Positions 13,180-24,967 of a stretch of DNA of 64,000 nucleotides are shown here, in pieces. The position numbers were made by a program, and so were the translations under genes. The stretch's first letter is position 1; each line of letters opens with the position of its first letter. This DNA is from Pyrrhosoma nymphula. Taxonomy: Eukaryota; Arthropoda; Insecta; Odonata; Coenagrionidae. The notes beneath the pieces are model-generated. The model was not told the DNA's origin. It was given only the letters and a program-made list of their open reading frames with translations, and made no database searches. The DNA lies in assembly GCA_963573305.1 (NCBI GenBank), contig OY754329.1:130249422-130313421 (forward strand), written 5' to 3'.

Positions 13180-13620
13180 GGCACTGTCAAAGTGCTTAGA
13201 TATTGCTGTCAGGCCCAGGAAACTGGCTCTCCTATAATAATTTACTCCACAAAGCCCTATCCTTGCATGCCTCTTTCGCTTCTGTTACGCTCATACATTG
13301 CTACATGCATGTCCCCTTGTTCCTAAGAGTCATTTGGGTTCCTAAGAGTCATTAGAGTTCCTAAGAGTTAAAATCCCTCCTCTTTAGAGTGTCTTCCACC
13401 GTATTCAACCCTCAGTTAGGCAGTACGCCCCTTCCTCTCAACGATTCATTCACTCTGCCATCACTAAACTGCTTCGTTATTCGGGTCTCGACCGTTCACT
13501 CAACAAGAATAAACCTGAAAAGCACATTCCTTTCATTAATGTCCATTACTGGATCATACAGCCAACACTGTTTCATTTAAATACCACTAATTCCTTAACC
13601 TATTCATCCTACTTTCCGTG
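13180..13620 (-). pseudogene. Non-LTR retrotransposon C-terminal relic
   Basis: The minus strand near 13210-13310 reads CMSVTEAKEACKDRALW then SKLL, the end of a non-LTR retrotransposon open frame. The rest of the segment aligns by eye with 21350-21790 (shared CGTTATTCG, TCTCGACCG/TCTCATCCA, TCCATTACTGGATCAT blocks) but has stops. A 19-bp tandem repeat has arisen inside it at 13319-13375. Confidence 0.6.
13319..13375 (+). repeat. 19-bp tandem repeat, three units
   Basis: GTTCCTAAGAGTCATTTGG is repeated at 13338 and 13357 with increasing divergence. It is local expansion within the non-LTR relic. Confidence 0.85.
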
Positions 13621-13729
13621 CAAACCTTGAATTTATGGCACCAAAATAATATAATCATAATTTTAAAAAAAGTTATGCACGTAGCACTAAAAAACATATG
13701 ATTTACTCGTAAAAATCACGATGAAAGCA

Positions 13730-13895
13730 TATTAGGTACAGTTACATTCACATTTTATTGCTGCAGACCGGTTTCGACGACTGTAACGTCGTGACGCTAT
13801 AGACGTCAAAGCCGGTCCACAGCAATAAAAACTGAGTGGAATTGTACTGTGTTTTTATCATGATGTATATCTCCTCGTTCCACAACGTAAACCCA
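13730..13895 (+). mobile_element. Foldback Penelope-like element 3
   Basis: The inverted arms (about 13730-13780 and 13805-13850) share ATTTTATTGCTG--GACCGG. Minus strand: a stem with a GAAACCGGTC core. Plus strand: AAAGCCGGTCCACAGCAATAA. The CTGANGA part of the hammerhead is missing, so cleavage is not expected. A tail with CGTTCCACAACG follows the right arm at about 13860-13890, matching the family's one-sided tail. Confidence 0.55.
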
Positions 13896-16305
13896 AAATC
13901 AATTGACTTGATGATTTCCTTGATTAATGTGACTAAATTATTTAAAAAAATATTTTGGGAAGGTATAATCCACCGTATTAGACAGCAAAAGAATATTCTC
14001 GCAACCGCCCGAATACTTATTCCTTAACGCGGTGTCTTTACTTTCTGTACCCAATACAGTGGACATATTGTTCACTGATATAAGATTTATAGTTTTATTA
14101 GTATCGACAATCATTGAATGAAATTTAAAACCTGAGACTCTTACTAAATTCAGGCGAAAATTCGTTAAAAGCTTAAATAGCAAGAATGATAACTAAAAAC
14201 ATGAAGCAACACAATACAGATACCTGTAATAATCGCGACACCCGTTAGCATTTATACATATTGAGACAAAAACCATGCTTAATACTTCAGGAAGATAATT
14301 CAGGCATGTCATGCTTTGAATATTTATATCTTCAACTTGTAAAACATTATAGACACTTATTCGGAAGAAAACTCCACTAGTATTTTAGAAGAGATGAAAC
14401 TGCTTTTTAATAGGATCTTGCTGCAACAAAGTATTCATAGAAATAGCTACATTGTTCACTCACTATGTCAAGCTATTGAAGAGCTAGGAAGTGCGGAAGA
14501 ATCCAACTGGGCATCCCGCAGTCTCTTAAATTTCCTTCCAAGGAAGTAATTTTGAGGATATCGTACGTACAGAGCAAATATGAGAAAAACAAAAGAACAC
14601 AGACTTACCGCAAAGACTCATGAGTATGAAACTGTGTCTGAGTATGAAATAAGTTGCGTCAAAAAACACAACACTTTTAATATACAGACATGGCTTCAAA
14701 ATAGACACCACAATGGACTATGAGGGGCTTAAACAGCGTCAGGGTTGTACAATACGACAGAGTTATATAATACGACTTATCGAAGTAATTCGGTCTTGAT
14801 ACAAAAATCCAAAAGTAATTAAAGTTCACATCAAGGTATTGGCATTAAATAAATCTCGAAATGTCTTCATTAAAGTAATGTCGTTTACATAAGCCTGGGT
14901 GCTGATACTTTTATGTAAACAATAAGAAGCTGGTGTCTCTTTCCCATGATTACTCGCACTCGTCATTCTATATCTTGCAATACTCTTTGCAGAGGAGCCC
15001 TTGTTCTCTGCAGTCACCGAAAAATACGAAAAAATTGTAATTTTCCGAATCCAACTGAAGAAAAGGGGCGGTTGGGTACAAAAGCGGAGAAAATTTGACT
15101 CGAAATGAAATGAAGACGGATAGTGACGAGGCCGCACGAATCGGAGAATGGCGGACGGCAGCTTTGGACGAGAGAGCGAAGAGGAAGAATGAATAAAACA
15201 AGGAAAGAAATATGGTGAGAGCGCTCTAAAGGAATAGAGCGTGAGGAGTTTCGAAGGAAATCAAAACAAAAGAGAAAAGTATGGTGTCGTCGCTTTAGGA
15301 CAATCGTTTACAGCAGCGCTCAGAAATAGGCCCGATCTCGAGGATCAACAAACGACAGCATTGTTACGTCACCGCGGGCCATGAATGAATGAATCGATCG
15401 ACTTGCTAATTTTAGAGGAAAATTTAAACCCACGACGCATACAGCAGACATCCGATGGGCAAGAGGCACACACGCTTTCATTCAAGGCAGGCAGAGACCC
15501 CGCAAGATGAGAAAGGCCTTTTGCATTCAAAACCGCTTTAATCGACAATTCTAGGCACAATACCTTATATATTCGTATCCGTCTTAGATAAACACAATGT
15601 TATCGCTACTTGTATAAATTCCCTCAGATTGACAGTTTGATAGCCAACTTTCTCTTTTTCAGAGAAATTCAGCTCCGGCGGTTTTATTAGCCCACATACG
15701 ATTATTTATGATGCTATTTTTATTTAAACAATTTGCAGAATACCCAGAATAGAGCATACATTAACCTATCTGCAACGGCGTTAAGCGATGAATCACAACA
15801 ATTGACCGATCAATTCAGTTCCAACAATTGGAAAGTTTTCACATCACACGTGAGTGAAGCATTTAGCGATGAATATCTAAAATAAATTAAGCAATGAACC
15901 AAGAAAAAATAGAATGATCGTTTTAATACTAATTTCCAATAATTTTATTGAATTTTCAGCGATAAAATTTAAATCGGGGTAGTAGAATTCCTAATTCCAA
16001 AGTAATTATTACCATGGCCTAATTAGATGCCATGCCTGATAGGAGGTTTTATGTTTCAACTAAGTTTCATGAGAGCATTGACGTAATCTCAAAATGCACA
16101 TTAGAGGAAACTGTAATCGAATGATCTTCAACTTCTGATGTTTAATGAATGCGTTACGAGGTTTAAGAAATACATTCAAAGGAAACCTAAAGAATTTTCC
16201 TCCTCTCGTGGAAAAGGTATTTTCACGTGAATATGTGCACTTCAAAGTGTATGAAACAATACTTGACGGAGAAAAAACAAATTAGTAGACATTATGAAAT
16301 AAATT
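13896..16305. other. Unannotated
   Basis: AT-rich, with a moderately GC-rich part at about 15060-15390. The frame at 14826-15137 overlaps it and is unrecognised. I see no splice or promoter pattern strong enough to call. Confidence 0.4.
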
Positions 16306-16405
16306 ACGTGAGAATAATATAAATTCAACAGATTCAGGCGAGATATCGTGGAAGTTCTTCATAATGTAAGAGAAACAATTGCACTTTTCCACAAATTGGT
16401 TTATT

Positions 16406-16450
16406 GCGTACAACGCGTTTCGGCTCACAGAGCCATCATCAGGTACAAGA
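16406..16450 (-). ncRNA. Hammerhead ribozyme motif (PLE type), opposite strand
   Basis: Exact mirror of the plus-strand motif because the two arms are identical: CTGATGA at 16436-16442, GAAA at 16418-16421 and GTT at 16412-16414, all read on the minus strand. A transcript through the whole unit would therefore carry one ribozyme and its antisense. Confidence 0.85.
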
Positions 16451-16455
16451 TCAGG

Positions 16456-16500
16456 TCTTGTACCTGATGATGGCTCTGTGAGCCGAAACGCGTTGTACGC
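16456..16500 (+). ncRNA. Hammerhead ribozyme motif (PLE type)
   Basis: GTAC (stem I, 16460-16463), CTGATGA (16464-16470), one unpaired T, stem II GGCTC/GAGCC with loop TGT (16472-16484), GAAA (16485-16488), palindromic CGCG stem III, then triplet GTT (16492-16494) and GTAC closing stem I. All invariant core positions are present. Stem III has no loop, so activity would need a dimer, as described for Penelope-like hammerheads. Predicted cleavage is after 16494. Confidence 0.85.
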
Positions 16501-16744
16501 AATAAACCAATTTGTGGAAAAGTGCAATTGTTTCTCTTACATTATTGAGAATAATATGATATTGCTTTGGTATTTATTTAAGCTTACTAATAGAGAGGAA
16601 ATTCACGACAAATATTTTTTAAAATTCACCCATTCCAAATATCGTTTTTAGAGGAATAATTTATTACCCCAAAGAATAAAGCTGAAACAACAGTCGCAAA
16701 GTGTTCAGCGATCAATATGTTGAATAGCGCACCTCTTCTGATTT

Positions 16745-17180
16745 TTGTATGTATCCTCAAATCTCGCTCATGTTCCTCTAACTATGGTCAAGCACGCACT
16801 TCTTGAGCTACGAAAAAGATACGTTTTTCGCCGAAGGATTTCTTCTTCTCCTTCTTTCCACTTTCTTCCTGGGCTTACCCCTGTTTCCTCCATTACATCC
16901 TCAGCTTGCTTCATATCTATACATATTTTACCGCTATCTTTTCCTTGGTCTGTCCACATCTTTTCTTCCACCAGGAAGTTTATACTTGGCGGTCTTGACT
17001 ATTCTTCTTTCTTTTGTTCTATCGGTATATGTGACCATTAATATTCTTCATACGACAGTCCTTTCTGATACTTTCACTTTTATTCTATCCATCAAGGTTT
17101 TTCCGGAATTTCTCTATGTATTTCCTGTTGTTACTAGAAGAGAAGACGTTTTCTTCTCCGGTCTTCTCTCCATATAAGTC
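16745..17180 (-). pseudogene. Non-LTR retrotransposon C-terminal relic (weak)
   Basis: The minus strand contains DRPRKRW, then CIDMKQAEDVMEETGVSP and GRKWKE, in order. This resembles the GRPRKRW-(x)-VREDMK..GV-(x)-DR-(x)-W tail of retrotransposon open frames. Stops and shifts interrupt it. The opposite-strand hydrophobic frame at 16803-17177 is its shadow. Confidence 0.4.
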
Positions 17181-19680
17181 AGTATTGATCAGCCTGTTGA
17201 TTTGTATCTTGCCTTAGTCTCATTCCCCATATAATTATCCTTCCACATGGCAAAATTTAGGGTTTAATAAAATAAAATACTTAGTCAAGGCCGATAAATC
17301 CGCGGAAACACCAAACGCGTCGATAAAGAGACAAATGAATGTCGATATTTCGCCTGAAATGGATTCCCTTAGCAAAGACGCGGTGAAAACTAAAATGGAT
17401 ATCAAAGGAGGTATATACGGAGCCCCTTCTTTTTTTCTTCTTAGCTTTTTGTCGAAATCGACTTTCGGAAAAAGCTCGTGCAGGTTTTTCTTTGCAAATC
17501 ATGTGGTCTGTGCGAAATAGATGACTCACCATGGGATGGAGAAACGCGCAGAGGGCTGGATGAATTTGAGAGCGCGTTGAGGGACACGGAATGGCTTGAA
17601 AGAAATGTGTGAGGACATAGTGAGAAAAGAGGCAATATGTGCGAAATTCCTTTCGTAATGGCTTTCGCTCGCTAATACATTTATACATCCTCGTATTTTT
17701 CTTCCTCCAACCATTTCCTCCGCAAAAAAATAACGAGGATTGGCAGGCTTGTCCGTGAATTTTCACAGCCAAGCTATAGAAGTTGGATGTAACGCTACCA
17801 TTAAATAAACAATGGGGTTTCTTCATTGGCTAAAACAGGCTTGTAGTAAATTGTACAAAAAAAACATATATTTTCATATTTTAATGAGATACACAATTCT
17901 CACTAACAACTTCGTATGATAGGTACTAAATTTTCATCCGTATTTTGTAAATAACTTATAATAAAGTTCAAATGTTGTCTAAAAATTACTAGTCAACATA
18001 GCATGCAAAATTACGCATCCATAACTCATATTACTGAGTCAAATGATATTGAGCCAATCACGCTCATTCCGAAAGAACATTAGTCTCGGAGATTAAGTGT
18101 ATGCACCTAAAATTCAACCATTAGGTAGGTATGCGAATTATCTCCTTGGGAACATTTTATCAAATGTGATGTTTTCATTGCCCGTCCATTATCTCCATGA
18201 GTAAGCGGCGACCTTCTACGACACTGACACACAAAAGCTGTCACAGCGGCTCGAAAAATGAGCCGAACGTAAAGGCGATTATATTTAAAAAAAATAATGC
18301 GTTGTTATGCTTCACAACCATGTAAAAAGTTTTGAAAATACTTTTTTTTCTTTTAAAAAATATGGAGAACCTTTTGATTAACCCTCGCATTAAATTATTA
18401 TTGGCAGTTGATGCACCTTGGCCGATAAATATTTAATATTAGCTGTCATTTTTTTCTTTTAAAAGGGAATGGGCTTTATGGGCGGAATAAAAAGAGGTAG
18501 GAGGTACGCTCAGATAAATAAATTGTGAAAGTAGGAAGGACCCTGCGCACGTAAAAATCTAGAATGTGTTTACTCGTTTCCATTTGGACCTACCTTAGCC
18601 AGTAGATTACTCTAGTTACTATAGATGTATCTTGAATAGATTTTTAGTCTTGATTTAGATAATAAGGCTGTATCCAAAATTCAACAATATAATTTCGGTA
18701 AGTATTCTAAATCTACACGTAGGTTTCCAAGTTCCTCATCATCAACCGAGAATTGCAAAGAAAAAATATCCCATCCGGCAGACCAAACAGACAGTAGCAG
18801 CCAAGTACTTTTACGCACACACACAACCACAACCACGCACAACAATTACCCACAACCAAGTACTTTTATGTCTCAAGGAACTAAACTTCTATCAACCAGA
18901 TTACAAAGAAAAGAATCACCTGAAATAACCCCTAATTCTCTCTCCACTTTCATCTCCGGATTATATCCCTTGATCGCATATAAGTCCCTTTCCATTTCTT
19001 CCGCCACACACGCTTAAGGCTCTGTCTCCAAGGGTGGTAGAGATACCTGCCGCCACCCGCAGGGGTTTTGAATTACCGCCATTTCATAAATCTCAACTTT
19101 TTTTATTTTTCGGACTCCCCCGTGGATCCAACGGTTCAGGCGGTCTGAGGGATAAGGAAGGAAGCTATGGGAACGGGCGAGAATATTAACGAGTGTTTGA
19201 GATAGGAGTGCGGGAACTGTAATTGGGGACGCAGGGAAAGAGCCTGTGGGAAAGAGACAAAAAGGAGACACATAGGGAGGGGAACACAGAGGATAAGGGG
19301 GAAGGAGTTAGGGTTTGAGATATATGGGAGAGGACTTAAGAGCGAAATGTGGTTCGGCACTAAGCAATTTTTCCCGCCCTCTGTTGCATAAAGTATGCAT
19401 GAGGAGTGTGGAATGACACAAAAGACAGAGAGGAAAGAGAGAGAGATAGGGAAAAGATGGAGAATAAATGAGAAAAAGATTAGCCCCGCCATACCAAGAA
19501 CATTTTGATCCAAAAAGTGAAGCAAATGCAATAACCTCAAGGAAGATGGCTTCAAAAGGAATACATTAAGATTTTCTTCCGCAAAGCTTTGAATCCCCAA
19601 AACATCACTTCATCGTAAAGCGTTAAAAGGAAGGCTGGAGGGATGATTTGTATTTCACCGTGGGAAAGCGCTAAGTAGAA
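17181..19680. other. Unannotated; longest minus frame not recognised
   Basis: The 181-codon minus frame at 17281-17826 has no recognisable domain, many Ser/Phe/His residues and no credible context. 18798-18870 holds a local duplication of CAAGTACTTTTA with CA-rich DNA between. 19140-19480 is purine-rich. No gene call. Confidence 0.45.
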
Positions 19681-19682
19681 AC

Positions 19683-19901
19683 ACGAATATATAACAGTAA
19701 TGAAGAGACTTTGTGACTTCCACAGTTCATTTAACACAGAACGACCGGTTTCGGCTGTCAAGCCATCTTCAGGTACCTTGACAGCCGAAACCGGTCGTTC
19801 TGTTTTAAATAAACTGTGGAAGTCACAAAGTCCCTTCATTGCTATTATGGAGCCCTTCCACCACGTCATAGCTTCCAATTTCGATTTAACGAATATATAA
19901 C
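19683..19901 (+). mobile_element. Foldback Penelope-like element 5
   Basis: A 13-bp duplication, ACGAATATATAAC, flanks the unit (19683-19695 and 19889-19901). Arms 19696-19762 and 19777-19843 are inverted with 63 of 67 positions matching. The 14-bp spacer holds the CTGAAGA box of the left arm's minus-strand hammerhead. A 45-bp tail (19844-19888) contains CCCTTCCACCACG. No coding sequence. The single remaining hammerhead faces opposite to the tail-defined orientation. Confidence 0.8.
19737..19778 (-). ncRNA. Hammerhead ribozyme motif (PLE type)
   Basis: On the minus strand: CTGAAGA (19766-19772), one unpaired T, stem II GGCT/AGCC with loop TGAC (19753-19764), GAAA (19749-19752), palindromic CCGG, triplet GTC (19743-19745). 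Stem I is short. The plus-strand arm lacks CTGANGA, so only this strand can fold. Confidence 0.75.
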
Positions 19902-21345
19902 TCGTGTAGGCAATTCGTGGGTCGGTGTCTTTACTTAGAATGTGACCAAATACTTGGAAACGATTATGGCCGGATAAGCATCAAGACATCTACCGCTAAT
20001 GGCCTTCGGGCCTGAATTTGTTGAGCAGTAAGTGACTGCATATCAATGGTTCTAAGCCAAATGGCAAAAAGCCTAAAACGTTCTGCGACCTATTGTCTTG
20101 CCATAAATAAATCTTGACATTATCATCGCCAAATAATTTTTTCTCAACATGGGGTGAATGGGGCTGACGGATATTATTCACATTTCAAAGCAGTAATTTT
20201 GACAGGATTAAACACCATCATGTACGTAGCTTACAGCGAAAAATGTGAAGGAAATGAATTTATCCTCGTGGGAGGTGATATGATACACATCAATAACATT
20301 TCCTTGAAACGCTTCCTACAGATTTCCATCCTTGATGGAGTACATAGAAAGGTGTCATTAGGATGAGATAAACATTTAGAACATCAATACGTCGTAATTT
20401 CACTATAGTGACATGCATGTTTTTAAAGATATTAATAATTTGCATATTAAAATAAAAATTAAAATAGACTTAGCACCCTTGTTATTGAACAAAATATAAT
20501 GTTTTCAGTGAATATATGCCTACTGAAAATGAACTTACATGCACACGCTTTTTTAAAAGCCTAAACTCAGGACAGTCCCCCTTTTTCATGACATATCGAA
20601 ACCCTAAGGATCATCTAACCCTAAGGATCAACCCTAAAGCATCTAGTTCCCTAGCATCCTATTAAATTTTAATGGAAATCAGGAAGAGCCTCGTTAAAGT
20701 AGAGTCGTGGTAACTGACACGGAAAGCCAAAGATCCGTTATTCCATTCTTTATCCAGATGGAATCTTTTCTAAGAATTTCTCTCAGCCAAGAAATACTTA
20801 ATGATGATCTGGTATGACTACGTGGTGGTGTGTAGTTGAGAAAAAAGGATTTTTGCCGCATCAATTACCTAGAATTACCAATGGAAAAATGAGACGGAAA
20901 AGCCTCAATCACTCAATCGGTGACGCGCGCGAAAAATATGTACGCTATGAAACTCGTGTCCGGAAGAGTGAAATCAGCAGCGCACGGAGAAGTCATCACG
21001 ACCTTGATTCGCAACACGCAACATCACTCGGAATACTCACAGCTCCATTACATTCTATTAACAATCAATTTATCAGCCTGAAAGATCAAAATGTTGTATA
21101 ATTACGGACAATGAAATTTAAGCAAATGATGGGTGACGACCAGCCAAGACTTCATTTGTGGATAAATTCCCTGAAAAATGATTTGTACACATATTACTTA
21201 CTGCAGCAACCATATATATGACAATTAATAATAAGGAAAGGAAAGTATTTAATTTCTCCGTACTCATACTATCTCAATAAACCATTGCATCACTCAAGAA
21301 TTAAACTTACACTCCCACATACATACCCATCACGCAATTCCCTTT
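19902..21345. other. Unannotated; small CCCTAAGGATCA repeat
   Basis: AACCCTAAGGATCA occurs at 20600 and 20617, with a partial third copy at 20630-20640. Otherwise AT-rich, with short unrecognised frames. Confidence 0.45.
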
Positions 21346-21349
21346 CGAA

Positions 21350-21800
21350 GTAGGCAAAGTGAAATGACTTAGTCTTTGCTGTTAGGCCTAGAAAGCTGTC
21401 TCTTTTTTCAATCATCTCCTCCATAATGCCCAATCCTTGCTTAACTCTTTCGCTTCTCTTACACTCATGCATTGCCTCATGCGTATTCTCCTATTCTCAA
21501 GACTCCGAATATTCCTCCTCTTTTAGAGTCACTTCCACCACCATTCGTGGTCTCTTACTTCCTCTCACACCATTCACTCTAAAATCGTATATCGGGATTA
21601 AAAAATATATTTATCTGATTCGTTATCCGACTCTCATCCATTTTCTCAGCATAGATAAATCAACGAATCTCACCTATTTCACATATGCCTATTACTGGAG
21701 CATCCGACTCACATTTCTTCGTGACCTACTTATTCCCAGCCCTATTCATCCAGCTTTTGCCGCAAACACTTCTCACGTACAAGAATTTAATTATAAAAAT
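21350..21800 (-). pseudogene. Non-LTR retrotransposon C-terminal relic
   Basis: Minus strand near 21410-21490: CMSVREAKELSKDWALWRR, a clean match to the terminal motif of non-LTR open frames. Upstream on the same strand (about 21500-21570) a frame-shifted RPRMVVEV lies where GRPRMRW is expected. Same family as the relics at 6440, 13180 and 34240. Confidence 0.6.
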
Positions 21801-22264
21801 AAAAAATACCGATATGGAATCATTATGGCTTCGTCATTTCACACAAAGACTTCGATAATTCGTGAACTTCCGAGGATTTCATAAAGGGAAAAGGTAAATA
21901 AGATTCATCAAGGTTCTCAGACTCTCCCGGTGGATCCTGAAGATTAATTCTTCTCAGATTTCATACGGGGTCACATCGTCCAACTCCACCGATACACAGC
22001 GACCTCGGCAAAGCTCTATGTAACTGCCGGACAATATAAAGGTTTCGGGACCCATTCCTGCCTGCTTAGTGCATCGCTGTCGATAATCAATGCTGAGGAT
22101 GCTAAGTGTGAATACTTGGGGTCGACATCATTAGGTCTGTACACATGACGCCGAACATTATATGATCAATGGCAGACATTCCGGAGCCAAACTTGGATGG
22201 CGACATCTGCGGTAGCGACAAATATCACCTCGGTGCACACACGAAGCCAGGCGGTGGTGTTAAA

Positions 22265-22325
22265 TCACTCGAAATCTAGTCAGTTTCTGAAAATGGACTT
22301 GATGTATGTAAGACTTAGTACCCTT
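22265..22325 (+). repeat. Direct repeat B, copy 1
   Basis: GAAATCTAGTCAGTTTCTGA plus AAATGGACTTGAT closely matches 22783-22820, about 515 bp downstream. The hAT MITE at 22372-22610 lies between the copies. Confidence 0.6.
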
Positions 22326-22363
22326 CCACAACTTTATTTACCCTATCTTACTCTATATACATC

Positions 22364-22618
22364 ATCTATATCAGTGGCCTTCGAACTTTTTCGGTTCACG
22401 GAATATTTAGGAGTGTTAAAATGTTTTATGGAATCATACCTCGTAAAAATCAATAGTCACAATAATGCTAGGATAAAAAAATATTTTTATTTCTTGAAAA
22501 ATGTGTAAATAGAGTCTCTTACAAGGGAATATAAACAACAATTCGTGAAACACTTGGGAAGTTTGCGTGGAAATCCCAAGGTTCTGCGGAGCACAGTTTG
22601 AATACCACTTATCGATGC
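22364..22618. mobile_element. hAT-type MITE
   Basis: Ends CAGTGGCCTTCGAACTTTTTC (reading from 22372) and GGAGCACAGTTTGAATACCACT (to 22609) are imperfect inverted repeats. Just inside lie GGTTCACGGAA and GGTTCTGCGGAGCA, typical of hAT elements of the SPIN/Charlie type. Flanks ATCTATAT and ATCGATGC match at 5 of 8 positions, consistent with an old 8-bp duplication. Non-coding. Confidence 0.65.
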
Positions 22619-22779
22619 AAGTGTACAGACGAGGACATCTGTTGTCGGCAGCCTTGCGAGCAATGCCCGGTCCGATAAATGTATCCGTGTGTAACAGGTC
22701 TCTTGGTTAGACGCTGCAATAAATCTTTTGCAGTTGGAGCATTCGAACCCTTAATTCTACACGAATTAAACAAATAACC

Positions 22780-22838
22780 TCTTGAAATCTAGTCTGTTTT
22801 TAAAAATGGACTTGATTTTTGAATGACTTTTGTCCCAG
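22780..22838 (+). repeat. Direct repeat B, copy 2
   Basis: GAAATCTAGTCTGTTTTTAA plus AAATGGACTTGAT; partner of the copy at 22265. Confidence 0.6.
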
Positions 22839-22839
22839 G

Positions 22840-23930
22840 TCAGTATAATAAAATAGTGTGGTTAAAAACAAGTATTGTTTATTTCTAACCCTAATTCTAT
22901 TACGATAAAGGAGTGAACTGAAGCTTTTAGGGCAGCCGTTGGGGTTCCCGATTGGGCTCGGAATAAAAAGTCAGGAGTGCACGGGGTGGTCTGTGGGGTC
23001 CCGACGCGCAAAGATTGCGTCATCGTCTTAATGGGGTGCGAGAACTCAGACGATGGTGGGAATACGAGGGAGGGGAGAGAAAGAAAACAGCCCCGAGAAT
23101 ATGAAACGATCGATGAAAAAATTAGCAGAGCTATTTCTCGTAAAAAAAATACCAAATGTCACCATAAGTTGATCGCATCTGCCCTATAGCAACAAAATAA
23201 AGTGCCGAGGGTCCAAGCAGAATCTGGTAGCAAATCCATCTTCGATTTATGCGTGATATTCCAAGATAAACCAAGGGTTTTCGCGCTTAACTTGAAAATG
23301 GCCCATCTCTTAAACCACAGCATCTCTTAAAATCGATTTCAAGAGATAAAATCTACTTCACCAAACAAGCCCCTTAAAAGCGAGATAATTTGGTAAATTA
23401 ATCAAAGCTAAAGGATACTTTCTTCATCGAGAAGAACGAAGTAGAAATATAAGAAAGGTGAAGTTAGACTTTTTTCAGAAATTGACAATATTGATAGTTA
23501 CACAAAAACGGATATCAGAAGAATAAGTAGCGACCAGCAAGTCATGAGTCATCAGCGTGAGAAAGGGGACTTGTTCTCACGAAGGAATATCGTGATATCC
23601 AAGAAGAAATCAGCATAATAGCACCGACTGTATTCAATTCAAACTTCTTCACTACAGAAAGTTTTTTTTAATAATAATCAATGGCGTTTAAGGATCAGTA
23701 GAGGAATTCGAAGCAAATTCAATGAATATACAGCATCTAAACTTCTTATCCCTCAAAATCTTTTACCCGAGAGAAAATAATTAATTAAGAAATACGAAGC
23801 CGAATACGGCAGGAAAGTACCCGAACGGGTTCAAATTTACAAAAATACCAACGAGCTGAAATCTACCATGGGCAAATCAATTAACTTGACCAGGGCCCGA
23901 ATCCGGATTTGTCAGAAACCAATCATGAGT
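22840..23930. other. Unannotated
   Basis: No gene or repeat recognised. Frames at 22862-23189 are short and unrecognised. Confidence 0.4.
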
Positions 23931-23934
23931 GTGC

Positions 23935-24030
23935 AATTGTGGTGGTGTAACTGACTTCCATATCTGACCAGCCAACCGGGAGATCCGAGTTCAAATCCCT
24001 GTGTTAAAAACTCAGCTCAAAAATAATGTT
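23935..24030 (+). mobile_element. tRNA-derived SINE fragment
   Basis: A box-like TGGTGGTGTAACTGAC (from 23940) and B box GAGTTCAAATCC (23988-23999) with about 35 bp between. The layout GGTGGTGTAACTG ... GGGAGATC-GAGTTCAAATCC is the same as the SINE at 57035. Confidence 0.6.
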
Positions 24031-24059
24031 TTAGTTTAATTTTAATGGCATTGAAGCCT

Positions 24060-24420
24060 GAACAATATCAGATGAAAATCAAAAGAGATTGGAAGTTTTG
24101 CAGGTGTGGAATTATCGAAGAACGGTGAAGATCAAATGGACGGAGAGAATCACCAAGAAAGAAGTCTTACGAAGAAGTAACGAGAAATGAAGTACACATG
24201 AAGAAAACTCTGGGAAGAAGATGAGACAACTTATTGGGCACATTTTGCGACACAACAGTCTATTTCAAACAATGACGGAAGGGGAAATGAATGGCAAGGA
24301 TCACAGAGGAAGACCGAGAATGGAATATATCGGACTAATTACGGAGGACGTCGAAGTGATCGGAGAGTGGGGTTGAGAGATGCAGGAAAGCAATGTTCGG
24401 ATCGATGAGTATCATTTATT
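24060..24420 (+). pseudogene. RTE-type non-LTR C-terminal relic
   Basis: The plus strand reads KIKWTERITKKEVLRRSNEK, then a stop, then RQLIGHILRHNSLF and GRPRMEYI. This is the order of the RTE/craniofacial-type C-terminal region (SWTERVTNEEVLRR .. LGHILRH .. GRPRM). Stops and shifts are present. It lies directly after the SINE fragment. Confidence 0.65.
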
Positions 24421-24967
24421 AATTTTTAATTTCATCTAATTAATTTTGAATATCCACCCGTTTTCCACCTTTTAAGTAAAAGGTTTAAATAATATTTAAG
24501 TCCAGTTTAAACCAAATTTCTCCGTTTAATAATTCACAAGACCTTGTCGTTAACGCCGAGGATAAAGTTAAACTAACCGAAAGTCTAATGTGCTACAAAA
24601 AACCCAAACTCTCAATTGACCTGACAGAATAGTAAAGGCAAATGTGATTTACGTCAACCGGACATCTTAAAACCGAGCCATTGTATCGGGTGGGATTACG
24701 AATGACATTTCCTGACGTGACGGAGGAGTGTTTTACGATCGATGGGAGTATCAATGCTAAATTTTGACAGCTTTTGCCAACGGAGTTCTAAGTGGTTGCG
24801 AAGTAGCTGTTTATTTTCATATTTCATAATAAAAATATAAATAATCTGAAAAATACTGACAAATATTGCTTCAACAAGGTTAATTATATTTTATTGTAAA
24901 GTTTAAAATTAAGATGGGCTGTTTAGAAATGAAATTTTGCATACATTATAAAAAAGCTCTTTTCTGA

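Larger units (their letters stand above)
16309..16557 (-). mobile_element. Foldback Penelope-like element 4, intact
   Basis: A 12-bp direct repeat, TGAGAATAATAT, lies at 16309-16320 and 16546-16557 and encloses a 225-bp unit. Inside are a 40-bp tail (16321-16360), a 90-bp arm (16361-16450), a 5-bp spacer and the exact reverse complement of that arm (16456-16545, no mismatch). On the minus strand the tail reads ACTTCCAC then CGCCTGAATCTG, the same pattern as the tails of elements 7 and 9. Each arm carries a hammerhead core. No coding sequence is present. The perfect arms and perfect target duplication indicate a young insertion. Confidence 0.85.

Noticed and set aside
17281..17826. Longest open frame of the window (181 codons, minus)
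   Set aside because: No recognisable domain, overlapping frames on the other strand, no codon or context support, and its length is compatible with chance in 64 kb.
20600..20640. Telomere-like CCCTAA repeats
   Set aside because: Only two to three units of CCCTAAGGATCA, not the insect telomere motif and not in an array.
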